A stretch of DNA of 64,000 nucleotides from an uncultured Clostridia bacterium (lineage in GTDB: Bacteria; Bacillota; Clostridia; Oscillospirales; Ruminococcaceae). Within the stretch, counting starts at the first letter, position 1; each line of letters opens with the position of its first letter. A program made the translations under genes and the position numbers. The notes below the pieces were generated by a model. It was not told where the DNA came from. It worked only from the letters and a program-made list of their open reading frames with translations, and ran no database searches. Positions 33,821 to 40,450 of the stretch are shown here, piece after piece. Where the stretch lies: assembly GCA_947624675.1 (NCBI GenBank), contig CANQLI010000009.1, positions 1 to 64,000 on the forward strand, in the 5' to 3' direction.

Positions 33821-34390
33821 TTATTCAGATTTGCGATTAAGGATATTTTGGATTTTGTTTTCTAATTCATCTGAGTTTCTTACTCTCAGAAGTTTATATC
33901 CTGTATTTTGTAGAATTTCATTTTTGAATTTGTCGCTTTCAATTGCTTTCTTTGTATTGTGTGTGTAATCGTCTAGCTCAATTATGAGTTTTACTTCCAA
34001 ATCTTCTCTGCTTGCTAGAGCAAAATCAATATGTTTTGATTTAATTCTTCCAAATAGTCTATAATATTCGCTGTTGTCTTTATAGTTTTGGATTTTTATT
34101 AAATCGGCAAGCCTTACTTTTGATAGTACAACAAGATTAAGCTTCTCAGATATTACATTTAAGCTTTTATAAAAAATCAGTTCTTTTTTGCTTAATAAGC
34201 TTTTTCTTATGTATTTGCTTTCATAATCTCGTTTTGATTCGATTTCCTCAACTTGTTGATAATTATAAGATTTATATACTTGTTTATCGTTTTCTCTTCT
34301 TCTAACAATCAGAGTCTTTTCAATTTTAATTAAAATTAAAATTAGTAGAACTATTACTATAACCGATAATACGATTTCCAATTTCAACAC
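33821..34390 (-). CDS. Membrane-anchored DUF2726-like (restriction-endonuclease-fold) protein
   Basis: 189 residues (GTG 34390 or TTG 34387 start). N-terminal TM helix (IVLSVIVIVLLILILIKIEKTL), then a soluble domain with VVLSKVRLADLIKI, GRIKSKHIDFALASREDLEV, LIIELDDYTHNTKKAIESDKFKN and GYKLLRVRN. The D..(I/V)IELDD.(T/S)H...D..K pattern matches DUF2726 as I know it, a PD-(D/E)XK-like fold. It is the only phage gene on the minus strand, opposite the structural operon, like an accessory cargo gene. Possible roles in superinfection exclusion or DNA processing are guesses. Confidence 0.7.
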   Translation of the reverse strand: MLKLEIVLSVIVIVLLILILIKIEKTLIVRRRENDKQVYKSYNYQQVEEIESKRDYESKYIRKSLLSKKELIFYKSLNVISEKLNLVVLSKVRLADLIKIQNYKDNSEYYRLFGRIKSKHIDFALASREDLEVKLIIELDDYTHNTKKAIESDKFKNEILQNTGYKLLRVRNSDELENKIQNILNRKSE

Positions 34391-34420
34391 CCCATATGAT
34401 TATATAATTTTGCTATTTTT

Positions 34421-34450
34421 TTGTCAACATCAGCTTATGCTGATTTAATA
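34421..34450 (+). promoter_or_regulatory. Candidate phage early promoter with palindrome
   Basis: TTGTCA (34421-34426), 18-bp spacer, TTAATA (34445-34450). The spacer contains the palindrome ATCAGC-TTAT-GCTGAT (34429-34444), a possible repressor site. It lies in the divergent region between the DUF2726-like gene and the structural operon. Confidence 0.45.
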
Positions 34451-34478
34451 AATTTAATTAATTAAAGGAGTTTTAAGA

Positions 34479-34754
34479 ATGATTAAAGTTGTAGGTTTCG
34501 AAACTAAAAAAGGTAGTTTCACTAATCAGCAGACAGGCGAGGTTATTGATTATGATAATCTTATAATTTATTATGTTAGTGATCTAAAAAAAGAAGTTGA
34601 GGGCTTATATTCATCAGAAATTAAAATTAAAAGTAAAGACATTAAAAAGATTCTCGGCGATTTAAATCCTTCTGATTTGCTTGATGAGGAAATAATTCCT
34701 TATTATATTCCTGTTGGTAATAGTGTGGTTCTTTATCACATTGACCTTGCATAA
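34479..34754 (+). CDS. Putative phage ssDNA-binding protein (gpV-like)
   Basis: 91 residues, AAAGGAG ahead of ATG 34479. Short beta-rich sequence starting VVGFETKKGSFTNQQTGEVIDYDNLIIYY and ending PVGNSVVLYHIDLA. Filamentous phages encode a small ssDNA-binding protein at this position, first in the operon before the coat genes, and the size and composition fit; the call is positional, without a diagnostic motif. Confidence 0.5.
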   Translation: MIKVVGFETKKGSFTNQQTGEVIDYDNLIIYYVSDLKKEVEGLYSSEIKIKSKDIKKILGDLNPSDLLDEEIIPYYIPVGNSVVLYHIDLA

Positions 34755-34766
34755 TTGGTGTAAAAA

Positions 34767-34913
34767 ATGGATCCGGAAATAATTGATATTTTAAATAAGA
34801 TATACATATTACTTATTAATTTCTTTGGATTTTTTAAGGGCGTATTTTACATAGTTATTATTTTTGTTATATCTTATTTTCTTGGCAAATTTATTTATAA
34901 TTTAATCTGGTAA
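34767..34913 (+). CDS. 48-residue hydrophobic phage protein (minor coat pVII/pIX-like)
   Basis: ATG 34767 to TAA 34911-34913. Sequence begins MDPEIIDILNKIYILL and has a single long hydrophobic helix (FFKGVFYIVIIFVISYF) ending GKFIYNLIW. Weak ribosome binding site (GGTG), 12 bp after the preceding stop. Small one-helix proteins between the ssDNA-binding and major coat genes are the cap proteins in Ff phages. Easily missed because of its length. Confidence 0.6.
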   Translation: MDPEIIDILNKIYILLINFFGFFKGVFYIVIIFVISYFLGKFIYNLIW

Positions 34914-34967
34914 AAATGCATTTTTATAAAGTAGTTTTTTGTTTCATTGAGAAAGGAGTTTTTTATT

Positions 34968-35147
34968 ATGGTAAGTTTACTTGCGGTAGAAGGCGCTGAC
35001 ACCTCTGCAATAACTACAGCTATTACTTCTATGGTAATAGAGGTAAAAGATGTTATTTCTGCAGTTCTGCCTATAGTGCTTCCTGTGGCTGCTATTATAG
35101 TAGGTGCTACTATTGCAGTTCGTCTATTTAAGAAATTTTCTAAGTAG
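34968..35147 (+). CDS. Major coat protein (pVIII-like)
   Basis: 59 residues from ATG 34968, which has GAAAGGAG at 34951-34958; a TTG at 34947 would overlap the ribosome binding site. Acidic/amphipathic N-terminus VEGADTSAITTAITSM, hydrophobic middle and basic end IIVGATIAVRLFKKFSK. This end is very close to that of phage fd coat protein (VIVGATIGIKLFKKF, recalled). No signal peptide is evident, unlike fd but as in Pf3; membrane insertion is probably signal-less. Confidence 0.88.
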   Translation: MVSLLAVEGADTSAITTAITSMVIEVKDVISAVLPIVLPVAAIIVGATIAVRLFKKFSK

Positions 35148-35158
35148 GAGGCAGTTAA

Positions 35159-35182
35159 TGTGCCTGAGTGATGTCAGGCACA
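35159..35182 (+). terminator. Hairpin between major coat and adsorption genes
   Basis: TGTGCCTGA and TCAGGCACA form a perfect 9-bp stem with a GTGATG loop, 11 bp after the coat stop. No T-run, so it may be an attenuator or mRNA-stabilising stem, comparable in position to the terminator after gene VIII of Ff phages. Confidence 0.55.
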
Positions 35183-35215
35183 TAATAGTGTCCCCTATTA
35201 AAAAGGAGCTTGTCT

Positions 35216-35587
35216 ATGTTTAAGAAGTTATTAATAATTCAGTCTGTGTTAATTATTTTATTTCTTAATATGACAAGTTCCTTTGTTTATGCCGGATTTT
35301 TTTCTGACCATATTGAAACAAATACTGTGCCTTCCCCGACAGTCCCTTCGGATTGTAAGCTTCTCGCCGATGACGAGCTCAACACAGATTTTAACGAAGA
35401 GTACTACAATGACAATCACCTTGTCGAAGATGAAACCGAAGCAGGGGAGTTCTTCGACGAAAAGGCAGATTTTCATACTACTGATGATTTATCAGGATTG
35501 CCGAATTCGTCAAAATCAACAAACGATGAGCTGAGATCTCCGGCATCGAATATAGCAAATTCAACAAAAACAAAATTCATAATGTGA
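35216..35587 (+). CDS. Phage adsorption-type protein, N-terminal part with signal peptide, ended by in-frame UGA
   Basis: ATG 35216 with AAAAGGAG at 35201-35208; 123 residues. Signal peptide MFKKLLIIQSVLIILFLNMT with cleavage near FVYA, then an acidic, disordered domain (VPSPTVPSDCKLLADDELN...). The frame stops at TGA 35585-35587 and continues open in the same phase into the next gene, so the two look like one pIII-like protein. The acidic segment has a higher GC than its surroundings and may be a recombined receptor-binding region. Confidence 0.65.
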   Translation: MFKKLLIIQSVLIILFLNMTSSFVYAGFFSDHIETNTVPSPTVPSDCKLLADDELNTDFNEEYYNDNHLVEDETEAGEFFDEKADFHTTDDLSGLPNSSKSTNDELRSPASNIANSTKTKFIM

Positions 35588-35632
35588 GATGACAGCCAGC
35601 CTCAGGATCAGCAGTCTGATGAATACGGAATA

Positions 35633-37225
35633 ATGCCTATTGCGGATATTGATGATTATAATTTTGTACCGCCATTTATTACAAAATTTACTACTAATCA
35701 TAACCGACATTTTGTTATTGATAATCCTAATAATTTAGTAGATGTTTTAAAGGGTAAGTTTGGAATTCAATATGACATTTCTTATTCGTTGTATTCACAT
35801 TACATTACTTCTAATAACGCAATTGCATTGCCATCTTATGATGATTTTATTAACCATTCTATTATTTGTGTTGATAATTTAGTCGTATATAAACATACCG
35901 TTTATTTTGGTGGTAATCATGAAGAATATGGATTTATTTTTGCTGATTCTGATATACAATTTAATTCTAAAGATAATACTTGTAATGTTTATGATATGTC
36001 TAATGTAATTTACTGTCAATGTTTTGGTGGTTACGGCTCTAAAGGTCAATTTGTCGGATATAGTCTTGATAGTTTATATGGCAAATTAGATGGCGTTGGT
36101 GCTTTTGCATCTGGTTCTTTTTTTGTAGATTTTACACCAGTTTACATAGGAAAAAATATTGATGTTTATATTGATGACGAAAAACAGGAAAAACATAATG
36201 AAGATGGCACTCTCGTTGGCGATATTTACGGTGAATTCGGATTTAAAGAAGACAGCAAAATCTTGACCTATAAGGCTTGGTCTGACAAAGAGTTAGATAA
36301 GACATATGATGTGCATTTATGGGCTATGGATAGTCCGTCCGTCCCTGCTAAAATTAACGGTAACGAAGATTTTCCTATTCGTGATTTAGATAATTATGAT
36401 AGTCACGGATTGCAACTCAGTGCCAGTAAGTCAAGCGTTCAAGCATCATACGAGCTCGAAGCTGTGTACTACTATTTACACCAAATGCAAGGTTATGATG
36501 ATAGCTTGGAAAGCGTTGACGGTTATGAATTTGAAAAATTTGAGAGCCGGGAAAATTTGAGTTTTGCTATTGTGTATAGAGAAAAGGGAAGTTCCGGAGA
36601 TTGGAAAGTTTGTAAAAGCTATAAATATAATTATCGTGATCTGATTGAAAATGTTATGGGCGGTTTTTCTGTAAAAAAAGATTATGTAGATTTTCCTTCT
36701 CTAAGTGATTATGTTGAAGGATTTCCTAGCATTGAAGATTTTCTTCCGGATGATGAAGATCCTGGTATATTAGATTGGATATTAGCGTTTATAAAATGGA
36801 TTGCAAATTGTGTTTATATTGGTTTTAAAAATTTTATTGGTCTTTTTCAATGGTTGTTTGATTGTATTCCTATATTGTGGGAGAATTTAACTATCGCATT
36901 ATACAACTTGGTTTGCGATCTGAAGGAGCTCGCATTGTACTTTGTTTATCCTAAAACTGAATCTATTTATGCAATGGCTAATGAACGCTGTCCCGCTTTT
37001 AAACAACTTTATTCTGCAGTATCACAAGATGCTTCTTCATCTTCTTTGCCAAGCTTTATCTTTTTTGGTACAAAATTTTCGTTAAATCTTAATGATTACG
37101 GTATTGATTTTTCATATGTTAAATCAATCAGTCAAGTTATAATTTGGATTTTTTATTTTTGGTGTATATGGTGTATTATTCGTAAGGTTATTGGATTAGC
37201 GCCCTCTGACGGAGGTGATTCTTAA
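35633..37225 (+). CDS. Phage adsorption/minor coat protein, main part
   Basis: 530 residues from ATG 35633 to TAA 37223-37225; in phase with the frame at 35216 and open upstream to the TGA at 35585. No signal peptide of its own. Beta-rich body (residues ~1-350), then a hydrophobic C-terminus with several helices (ILDWILAFIKWIANCVYIGF; FIGLFQWLFDCIPILWENL; VIIWIFYFWCIWCIIRKVIG). A large exported protein with a C-terminal membrane anchor, placed between the major coat and pVI/Zot genes, corresponds to pIII. Weak ribosome binding site (GGA) before ATG 35633. Confidence 0.7.
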   Translation: MPIADIDDYNFVPPFITKFTTNHNRHFVIDNPNNLVDVLKGKFGIQYDISYSLYSHYITSNNAIALPSYDDFINHSIICVDNLVVYKHTVYFGGNHEEYGFIFADSDIQFNSKDNTCNVYDMSNVIYCQCFGGYGSKGQFVGYSLDSLYGKLDGVGAFASGSFFVDFTPVYIGKNIDVYIDDEKQEKHNEDGTLVGDIYGEFGFKEDSKILTYKAWSDKELDKTYDVHLWAMDSPSVPAKINGNEDFPIRDLDNYDSHGLQLSASKSSVQASYELEAVYYYLHQMQGYDDSLESVDGYEFEKFESRENLSFAIVYREKGSSGDWKVCKSYKYNYRDLIENVMGGFSVKKDYVDFPSLSDYVEGFPSIEDFLPDDEDPGILDWILAFIKWIANCVYIGFKNFIGLFQWLFDCIPILWENLTIALYNLVCDLKELALYFVYPKTESIYAMANERCPAFKQLYSAVSQDASSSSLPSFIFFGTKFSLNLNDYGIDFSYVKSISQVIIWIFYFWCIWCIIRKVIGLAPSDGGDS

Positions 37226-37449
37226 TGCTTTGGTGTTGGCTTGCAAAAGCGTTGCTTTCTTTTGAATTTTTTGATAATCTTGAATTTTCTGACTCTGTTT
37301 ATTCTGCCATTAGCAATGTAAAAAGTATAATAAATTCATTTTCAATGATATTTGATTTTGGTTTGTTTTTTAACCTTTTCTTATCAGTACTATTTTATAG
37401 CTTTTTAGGTTTAGTTCTTAGATTAGTATTAAAATTATTTGGTCGTTAA
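37225..37449 (+). CDS. pVI-like hydrophobic minor coat protein
   Basis: 74 residues; ATG overlaps the TAA of the preceding gene (TAATG) and has GGAGGTGA at 37211-37218. Two hydrophobic segments (IINSFSMIFDFGLFFNLF and LSVLFYSFLGLVLRLVLKLF). Position between the pIII-like and Zot genes is that of gene VI. Confidence 0.65.
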   Translation: MLWCWLAKALLSFEFFDNLEFSDSVYSAISNVKSIINSFSMIFDFGLFFNLFLSVLFYSFLGLVLRLVLKLFGR

Positions 37450-37461
37450 AGGAGATTAACT

Positions 37462-38202
37462 ATGTTTTATTTTGTTGTTTTTTTGTTAGTTATTTTTATC
37501 TTAAACATCTATTTTGGTGGTTGTTTTATCAAAGGGTATTTATTATTCCTGAAGGATACCGTTAAACAGTTCTATCATCGGCGAATTAAAAAAGAAATTA
37601 AGCCGTTTGATTATTACGGAGTTTATCTGTTTTGCGGCCGTGTCGGGTGCGGTAAAACTATCAGTATGATCGAAAAGGCGCAGCGTATAAAGCAACGCTA
37701 TCCTAAAGTTAAGATTTATTCTAATTTTGATTGCGACATTTCCGACGGCAAAATTGAATACTGGGAGCAGTTGCGTGATCTGACCAATCGTGACGAAATG
37801 GGCAATGAGCAGGGTATATTATTTCTTTTCGATGAAATTCATTTAACATTTGCTTCTGAAGCTTGGCAGGCAGCCCCAGCTGATTTATTGTCATACATAT
37901 CATTGCAACGGAAAAATAAGAAATGTATTTTTGCATCGTCCCAGGTCTGGACCAGAGTAAACAAAGTAATCAGGGAGCAAGCTGATTTTGTTATTGAATG
38001 TAAGTCATTTTTTAAATCTCGTATTGTTAGAAACAAATATTATTTGCAGGAAGATTATGCTGTTAATGGTGAGCAAAAAGATTCCGGAATGCGTAAACGA
38101 GATGTAAGGTTAAAATATTGTTTTGTTGCAACAGACAAGTTAAGAAGTCTTTACGACACAAATGAAATAGTAAGGGGACTGAAGCAGCGTAAAACGCGCT
38201 AA
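37462..38202 (+). CDS. Zot/pI-type filamentous phage assembly ATPase
   Basis: 246 residues, AAAGGAGAT ahead of ATG 37462. An N-terminal TM helix (residues 2-20) is followed by a P-loop ATPase: Walker A GRVGCGKT (59-66), Walker B ILFLFDEIH (119-127) and SLQRKNKKCIFASSQVW, the Zot signature region. It drives extrusion of the virion through the membrane. The TM lies before rather than after the ATPase, and there is no C-terminal periplasmic domain, which suits a host with one membrane. The stop codon is inside a hairpin (38192-38221). Confidence 0.9.
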   Translation: MFYFVVFLLVIFILNIYFGGCFIKGYLLFLKDTVKQFYHRRIKKEIKPFDYYGVYLFCGRVGCGKTISMIEKAQRIKQRYPKVKIYSNFDCDISDGKIEYWEQLRDLTNRDEMGNEQGILFLFDEIHLTFASEAWQAAPADLLSYISLQRKNKKCIFASSQVWTRVNKVIREQADFVIECKSFFKSRIVRNKYYLQEDYAVNGEQKDSGMRKRDVRLKYCFVATDKLRSLYDTNEIVRGLKQRKTR

Positions 38203-38221
38203 GCCGAAGGCTTGCGCGTTT
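38192..38221 (+). terminator. GC-rich hairpin at the end of zot
   Basis: AAACGCGCTAAGCC and GGCTTGCGCGTTT pair with one bulge around GAA, overlapping the zot stop codon. It may terminate structural-gene transcription or be part of the adjoining replication origin. Confidence 0.6.
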
Positions 38222-38230
38222 CGCTGTTTA

Positions 38231-38254
38231 ACCCCCCGTAGCTAACAGGGGGGT
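38231..38254 (+). promoter_or_regulatory. Putative rolling-circle nic site (Tn916/ICEBs1 oriT-like)
   Basis: ACCCCCC (38231-38237), centre GTAGCTAACA, and GGGGGGT (38248-38254) form a perfect 7-bp inverted repeat, 23 bp before rep. From memory the ICEBs1 nic region has the same arms with centre CACGCTAACA, and Tn916 has centre GTATCTAACA with one change in the right arm. Thus 21-22 of 24 positions agree. In those elements a Rep_trans-family relaxase nicks this site, and the gene next door here encodes a Rep_trans protein, so this is very likely the phage double-strand origin. Confidence 0.85.
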
Positions 38255-38277
38255 TAGAAATACACGAGGTATTTAAA

Positions 38278-39228
38278 ATGCAAGACAAAGATAATATTTT
38301 AATTGTGGACTGGTTCAGCTTCACAACTAAAATTTTTGTTGAATGTACTGATTTTGTATATAGCATTGCCGATATTATTGACCTTTTAGGTCTTACGGAA
38401 TCTAATTTAAAATGGCAAAATATATACGGTATGCACGGCTACAAAGACAGATATTATTTTGATGGCATATCAATACACTATAATTCTACTAATCGTGATT
38501 TATGGGTTGAGATGTCCGGTGCCGGATGCAGGACTTTTGAAACATACAGTAAATTTGATTTTTATGATATTTTCGATATTATTAAGTCTGACCTTAAGCG
38601 TTTTCATATCACACGACTTGATATAGCATTGGACGATAGAACTGATATGCTTAATCTTGAGACCATTGAGAGAGAAACTAGTCTTAAAAACTATCGTTCA
38701 CGATTTCGTGATATACGACTTGAAAAATCATTTACTTCAAATGCGTTTACTTTTTATTACGGCTCTATGTCGTCTGACATAATGTTCAGGATATATAATA
38801 AAGCTGTGGAGCGTAACAGGGAAGATGAGGGAAGCTGGGTAAGATTTGAAATACAGATGCGCAATGAAAGAGCATTAAGTTTCTTACAGCAGCTTACAAC
38901 AACTAATATCGGCGAAATATTCTTTGGTGTAATAAATCACTACATATCATATCTTAAGCCTAGCTCTGACAGTAATAAAGCCAGATGGGCGTTAGCTGAC
39001 TGGTGGTCTGATTTTCTTCAGTTTTCTAACATTACAAGGCTTACACCTTGTGAAAAGGAATACAACTTTTTAAACTTACAAAACTATGTTATAAATCAAT
39101 CCGGTGGAGCGGTACAAACATATATAAAACTATGTGGTGAAGATCAGCTTATTGATGATCTTAAAAATAGGTCTGCTCGTCTTAATCCTAAATATAAAAC
39201 ATTACTTGACGAATTACAAACTGAATAA
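38278..39228 (+). CDS. rep: Rep_trans-family rolling-circle replication initiator
   Basis: 316 residues. Motifs: DWFSFT (11-16), EMSGAGCRTFE (78-88), HITRLDIALDD (110-120) and FRIYNKAVER...SWVRFEIQMR (170-195) with the likely catalytic Tyr173. This layout is that of the Rep_trans (replication initiation factor) family that includes pT181 RepC, CTX phage RstA, Tn916 Orf20 and ICEBs1 NicK. It nicks the origin (see 38231-38254) to start rolling-circle synthesis of phage ssDNA. It is not the HUH type typical of Ff phages. Confidence 0.9.
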   Translation: MQDKDNILIVDWFSFTTKIFVECTDFVYSIADIIDLLGLTESNLKWQNIYGMHGYKDRYYFDGISIHYNSTNRDLWVEMSGAGCRTFETYSKFDFYDIFDIIKSDLKRFHITRLDIALDDRTDMLNLETIERETSLKNYRSRFRDIRLEKSFTSNAFTFYYGSMSSDIMFRIYNKAVERNREDEGSWVRFEIQMRNERALSFLQQLTTTNIGEIFFGVINHYISYLKPSSDSNKARWALADWWSDFLQFSNITRLTPCEKEYNFLNLQNYVINQSGGAVQTYIKLCGEDQLIDDLKNRSARLNPKYKTLLDELQTE

Positions 39229-39260
39229 CTTGTGTTAAAATAATATATGGGGGCGATATT

Positions 39261-40289
39261 ATGCGACACTTTAAACATTTATCATTTACTCAACGGCTAC
39301 AGCTTGAAGCATATCTTAAGGCAAAATTACCTAAGAATGAAATAGCTAATCTATTAGGCGTACATATATCTACAGTTTACAGAGAAATCAAGAGAGGTTT
39401 GTATACTCGCTTAAACGGTGATACATACGAATATGAGGACTCTTACAGTCCCGATATTTCTGAAAAGAAGTATCGGGATAATTTGTCTTGTAAGGGCTCA
39501 GATTTAAAAATCAATTCAGATTATCTCTTTGCTTACTTTATTGAAGATAAAATAATAAATGAAAGATTCTCACCTGCTGCAGCATTGGCAGCTTCCTGTT
39601 CCGAAGGCTTTAATACATCTATTTGTGTTTCTACATTATACAGTTACATTGAAAAAGGTGTTTTCCTCAATCTTACAAATAAAAATTTACCTGTTAAACA
39701 TCATAGAAAGAAACACAATAAAACTAATAATACATCTCGCCCTCCAAGAGGCACTAGCATAGAAAAACGCCCTGAAGATGTATCAGAGCGTAATACATTC
39801 GGTCATTGGGAAATGGATTGTGTTATCGGCAAAAAAGAAACACATAAAACATTATTAGTACTTACCGAGCGATACACAAGACAAGAGATCGTCAAAATTA
39901 TGAAAGATAAGACTGCTAGTAGCGTTATAAAAGCCATTGATAGAATAGAACGGCAGTTAGGCAGCAGAAAGTTTAAGAGTGTGTTTAGATCTATCACAGT
40001 TGATAACGGTACCGAGTTTTCGGATTTTAAAGGTATTGAGCGTTCTGTCCCTACCAAATCAAAACGAACACAATTATATTACTGTCACCCGTATAGCAGT
40101 TACGAACGTGGAAGCAATGAAAATCAAAATAAGCTTATCCGGAGGCACTATCCAAAGGGAACAAGTTTTGACGGTTTAAAGCAATCTGATATTGATAAGT
40201 TGCAAGATTGGATAAATAACTATCCTAGGAAAATGTTCGGGTGGTGTAATTCAAACGATATTTTTTACGCTTGTATCAATAGTATTTAG
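39261..40289 (+). CDS. IS30-family DDE transposase acting as phage integrase
   Basis: 342 residues. N-terminal HTH (LSFTQRLQLEAYLKAKLPKNEIANLLGVHISTVYREIKRG), then a DDE catalytic domain: HWEMDCVIG (D186), ITVDNGTEFSD (D248) and YERGSNENQNKLIRRHYPKG (E287). It follows rep by 32 bp on the same strand and is intact. No separate IS ends surround it; the matching inverted repeats are at the ends of the whole phage, so it appears to mobilise the phage genome. IS30-type transposases are also known in Spiroplasma filamentous phages. Confidence 0.93.
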   Translation: MRHFKHLSFTQRLQLEAYLKAKLPKNEIANLLGVHISTVYREIKRGLYTRLNGDTYEYEDSYSPDISEKKYRDNLSCKGSDLKINSDYLFAYFIEDKIINERFSPAAALAASCSEGFNTSICVSTLYSYIEKGVFLNLTNKNLPVKHHRKKHNKTNNTSRPPRGTSIEKRPEDVSERNTFGHWEMDCVIGKKETHKTLLVLTERYTRQEIVKIMKDKTASSVIKAIDRIERQLGSRKFKSVFRSITVDNGTEFSDFKGIERSVPTKSKRTQLYYCHPYSSYERGSNENQNKLIRRHYPKGTSFDGLKQSDIDKLQDWINNYPRKMFGWCNSNDIFYACINSI

Positions 40290-40369
40290 TAATTTTGCAC
40301 AAATATTTACGCTGAAGGATTGCTGATCTGCAGATACAAAATATACATATTGCACAAAATTTATTTTTC

Positions 40370-40392
40370 CGCTATATTTTTTCGCATTTAAT
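40370..40392 (-). repeat. Right terminal inverted repeat of the phage
   Basis: Reverse complement matches 33683-33705 at 19 of 23 positions. It lies 80 bp after the transposase stop. The gap 40290-40369 holds no gene; it contains TTGCACAAA twice (40295, 40350), of unknown meaning. Confidence 0.75.
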
Positions 40393-40404
40393 ATTGACAT
40401 TTAC

Positions 40405-40420
40405 GAAAAAAATTAAAAAA
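40405..40420 (+). repeat. 16-bp direct repeat flanking the phage, right copy
   Basis: GAAAAAAATTAAAAAA, identical to 33654-33669; abuts the ireB terminator stem. Confidence 0.4.
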
Positions 40421-40421
40421 T

Positions 40422-40450
40422 CGGCTTTTAAGATTTATTCCTAAAAGCCG
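40422..40450 (-). terminator. Terminator of ireB
   Basis: CGGCTTTTA (40422-40430) pairs with TAAAAGCCG (40442-40450); on the minus strand the stem is followed by a T-rich tract. It separates ireB from the phage. Confidence 0.85.

Larger units (their letters stand above)
33685..40390. mobile_element. Integrated filamentous (inovirus-like) phage with IS30-type ends
   Basis: About 6.7 kb. Gene order on the plus strand: ssDNA-binding-like, small membrane protein, major coat, adsorption-like protein (split), pVI-like, Zot/pI ATPase, Rep_trans initiator, IS30 transposase, with one divergent minus-strand gene. This is the typical filamentous-phage order (replication, coat, assembly), rotated by the integration point. 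AT content is visibly higher than in the flanking host genes. The ends carry an inverted repeat (33683-33705 and 40370-40392) and a possible AT target duplication. No secretin, no lysis genes. Host junctions: tRNA-Thr promoter on the left, ireB terminator on the right. Confidence 0.88.

Noticed and set aside
35585-35587. Genome-wide recoding of UGA as Trp
   Set aside because: UGA serves as the normal stop of several genes in the window, and the Trp positions of the housekeeping proteins are read as TGG; only this phage site is odd.
39261-40289. A separate IS30 insertion sequence that landed inside a prophage
   Set aside because: No inverted repeats were found close around the transposase gene; the matching repeats are at the phage ends, and the gene follows rep by 32 bp like an operon member.
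40295-40358. TTGCACAAA direct repeats as iterons
   Set aside because: Only two short copies; not enough to call an origin, and a strong nic site exists before rep.
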